Of a stretch of 64,000 bases of DNA, positions 62,966 through 64,000 are shown piece by piece. Positions within the stretch are counted from its first letter, which is position 1; each line of letters opens with the position of its first letter. The stretch lies in the NCBI GenBank assembly GCA_947371755.1, contig CANBQT010000001.1, forward strand, positions 147,816 through 211,815. The letters are read 5' to 3'. Origin of the DNA: Chitinophagaceae bacterium. GTDB taxonomy: Bacteria > Bacteroidota > Bacteroidia > Chitinophagales > Chitinophagaceae. Made by a program: the position numbers and the translations under genes. The notes under the pieces were generated by a model. It made no database searches, was not told the DNA's origin, and worked only from the letters and a program-made list of their open reading frames with translations.

Positions 62966-64000
62966 TTAATATGCGAAAAATGAAGTTACCCACCAGTATT
63001 TCCCATCAGATTCAGCAATAAAGTTTCCTAGATGTAATGCTCCAACATTAGTTGTAGAGTTTACAGCAACAGTAACAGAATTATTTAATGAACCATCAAT
63101 CGCACCAGTAATAGTCATATTTCTTCTACGATTGGAAGTATTCTTATATTTTACTATTAATACTTTTCCTGCATAATTTGTTGGTGAGGGTAAAACTATA
63201 GTCAAATTATTTGCATAACTATACTGAAATAAAGTACTTATACTGTTTGCAGTTGGATTTCCAGCTGTTACTGTAGAGGTTGGAGGAATAATGTATGAAG
63301 CTTGTCCATTACCATGTGAAATAATACTTGCATTTAATAATGAATCTTTGAATTTATTTAATTTACCAACTGAAGCTATGGCAATGGTGTCAACCTTAAT
63401 ATTTGTGGCTACAGATCCGTTAAATGAACCCGCTACTAATCCTGTGCCAAATGTTAACATATTAGTTGTTAAACCACTGGAGTATTGTGGAATATTTAAT
63501 ACAGAACCATTTAAAGAGGCTGCACCTGAATTACCATTGGTTGTTATGGTTAAAGCATTTTGTTTAGTTGAAATTGCTGCATTTGTATTAATCAAATTCG
63601 TAGCAACGGTATTGGTTAATGTGCTTACCGTATTGTTTGTTATTACCAGGTTATCAGCTACCGCCTTTGTTGCATCTGATGCTGTTTTTGCATTCGCATC
63701 CACTGTTGTACTTAATGTACTAACCGTACTATTCGTAATAGCCAAGTTATCAGCTACTGCCTTGGTTGCATCTGCAGCTGTTTGAGCATTTGTAGCAACT
63801 GTACTATTGGTGATTGCTAAATTATCCGCTACTGCCTTCGTTGCATCTGATGCGGTTTTTGCATTCGCATCCACTGTTGTACTTAATGTACTAACCGTAC
63901 TATTCGTAATAGCCAGGTTATCAGCTACTGCCTTGGTGGCATCTGACGCTGTTTGAGCATTTGTAGCAACTGTACTATTGGTGATCGCTAAATTATCCGC
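62966..64000 (-). CDS. Repetitive adhesin/fibre-like protein, 3' part (runs off the window)
   Basis: Only the C-terminal part (about 345 residues) is in the window; the frame is open to base 64000, so the start lies beyond. The N-terminal visible part is a repeat of two alternating units: DNLAITNSTVATNAQTASDATKAVA (25 residues, written here split as DNLAITNSTV + ATNAQTASDATKAVA) and a 32-residue unit with STLSTTVDANAKT inserted. Together they make a 57-residue period. A degenerate unit leads to a Ser/Thr/Asn-rich C-terminal domain ending GKYWWVTSFFAY. The heptad-like Ala/Val/Asn spacing suggests a trimeric coiled-coil stalk, as in autotransporter adhesins or phage-like fibres. Confidence 0.75.
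   Translation of the reverse strand, partial: ADNLAITNSTVATNAQTASDATKAVADNLAITNSTVSTLSTTVDANAKTASDATKAVADNLAITNSTVATNAQTAADATKAVADNLAITNSTVSTLSTTVDANAKTASDATKAVADNLVITNNTVSTLTNTVATNLINTNAAISTKQNALTITTNGNSGAASLNGSVLNIPQYSSGLTTNMLTFGTGLVAGSFNGSVATNIKVDTIAIASVGKLNKFKDSLLNASIISHGNGQASYIIPPTSTVTAGNPTANSISTLFQYSYANNLTIVLPSPTNYAGKVLIVKYKNTSNRRRNMTITGAIDGSLNNSVTVAVNSTTNVGALHLGNFIAESDGKYWWVTSFFAY
63659..64000. repeat. 171-bp tandem DNA repeat inside the adhesin-like gene
   Basis: Two consecutive copies are nearly identical: for example GCATTTGTAGCAACTGTACT and CATTCGCATCCACTGTTGTA recur exactly 171 bp apart, with only scattered synonymous changes. The period corresponds to 57 codons. The array continues past the window edge, so the copy number is unknown. 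Confidence 0.85.

Noticed and set aside
62790..62993. A 67-codon minus-strand ORF after the adhesin-like gene
   Set aside because: It overlaps the adhesin stop and spans a 15-bp terminator hairpin; composition is not protein-like.
1..64000. CRISPR array, prophage, insertion sequence or rRNA operon
   Set aside because: I saw no regular spaced repeats, transposase or integrase motifs, or rRNA sequence; the repeats present are AT-rich heptamers and one coding tandem repeat.

Overview
The window is AT-rich chromosomal DNA of a Bacteroidota bacterium, most likely of the Chitinophagaceae/Sediminibacterium type. This rests on SusC/TonB-like outer-membrane receptors with carboxypeptidase-regulatory domains, DUF4249, DUF2723 and DUF3472 proteins, a bifunctional HisB, no obvious Shine-Dalgarno sequences, and repeated matches to the Bacteroidota promoter (TTTG, about 20 nt, TAnnTTTG). 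Genes are densely packed and several convergent pairs have abutting or overlapping stop codons. No phage, IS element, CRISPR array or rRNA is visible.

Layout. 1-8 kb: a DUF2723 membrane protein, a DUF4258 protein, the tRNA methylthiotransferase mtaB, a NusG paralogue and a Prc-type protease. 8-26 kb: tRNA-His, DUF445, two large TonB-receptor-like barrels, pcm, a phosphohexomutase, a PyrR-like phosphoribosyltransferase, and an HdrC-like/HdrB-like Fe-S pair separated by a LysE exporter, an MG2/plug protein and a DUF4249 lipoprotein. 26.9-43.8 kb: one co-directional minus-strand block, read hisL-hisG-hisD-hisC-(PQQ sugar dehydrogenase)-(cytochrome c)-hisB-trpL-trpE-G-D-C-F-B-A-hisH-hisA-hisF-hisIE-tlpA. 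43.9-59.5 kb: a GH16 glucanase, a PPC-domain lipoprotein, a lactonase, a response regulator with a sugar transferase, a DUF3472-FKBP fusion, a TetR/HlyD/MFS/TolC efflux operon, a SET protein, mgtE, a hydrolase, dapA and accA. 59.6-64 kb: tRNA-Asp, a possible broken small gene, a GH63-like glucosidase and the 3' part of a repetitive adhesin or fibre-like protein that runs off the window.

The most striking feature is the his/trp block. The complete trp operon is nested inside the his operon, between hisB and hisH. Each half begins with a readable ribosome-mediated attenuator. hisL encodes MITNTHKHHHHILPIW with five His codons, and trpL encodes MNRIANKYWWWHTNSKRGL with three consecutive Trp codons. 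Both leaders are followed by an intrinsic terminator and a candidate antiterminator, and both sit behind promoters of the same geometry, with the leader ATG 7 nt after the -7 box. The layout implies that the distal his genes (hisHAFIE) lie behind the Trp-sensing attenuator. A PQQ sugar dehydrogenase and a cytochrome c are inserted between hisC and hisB with 0-1 nt spacing.

All functional names are read from motifs and family knowledge; no database search was run.
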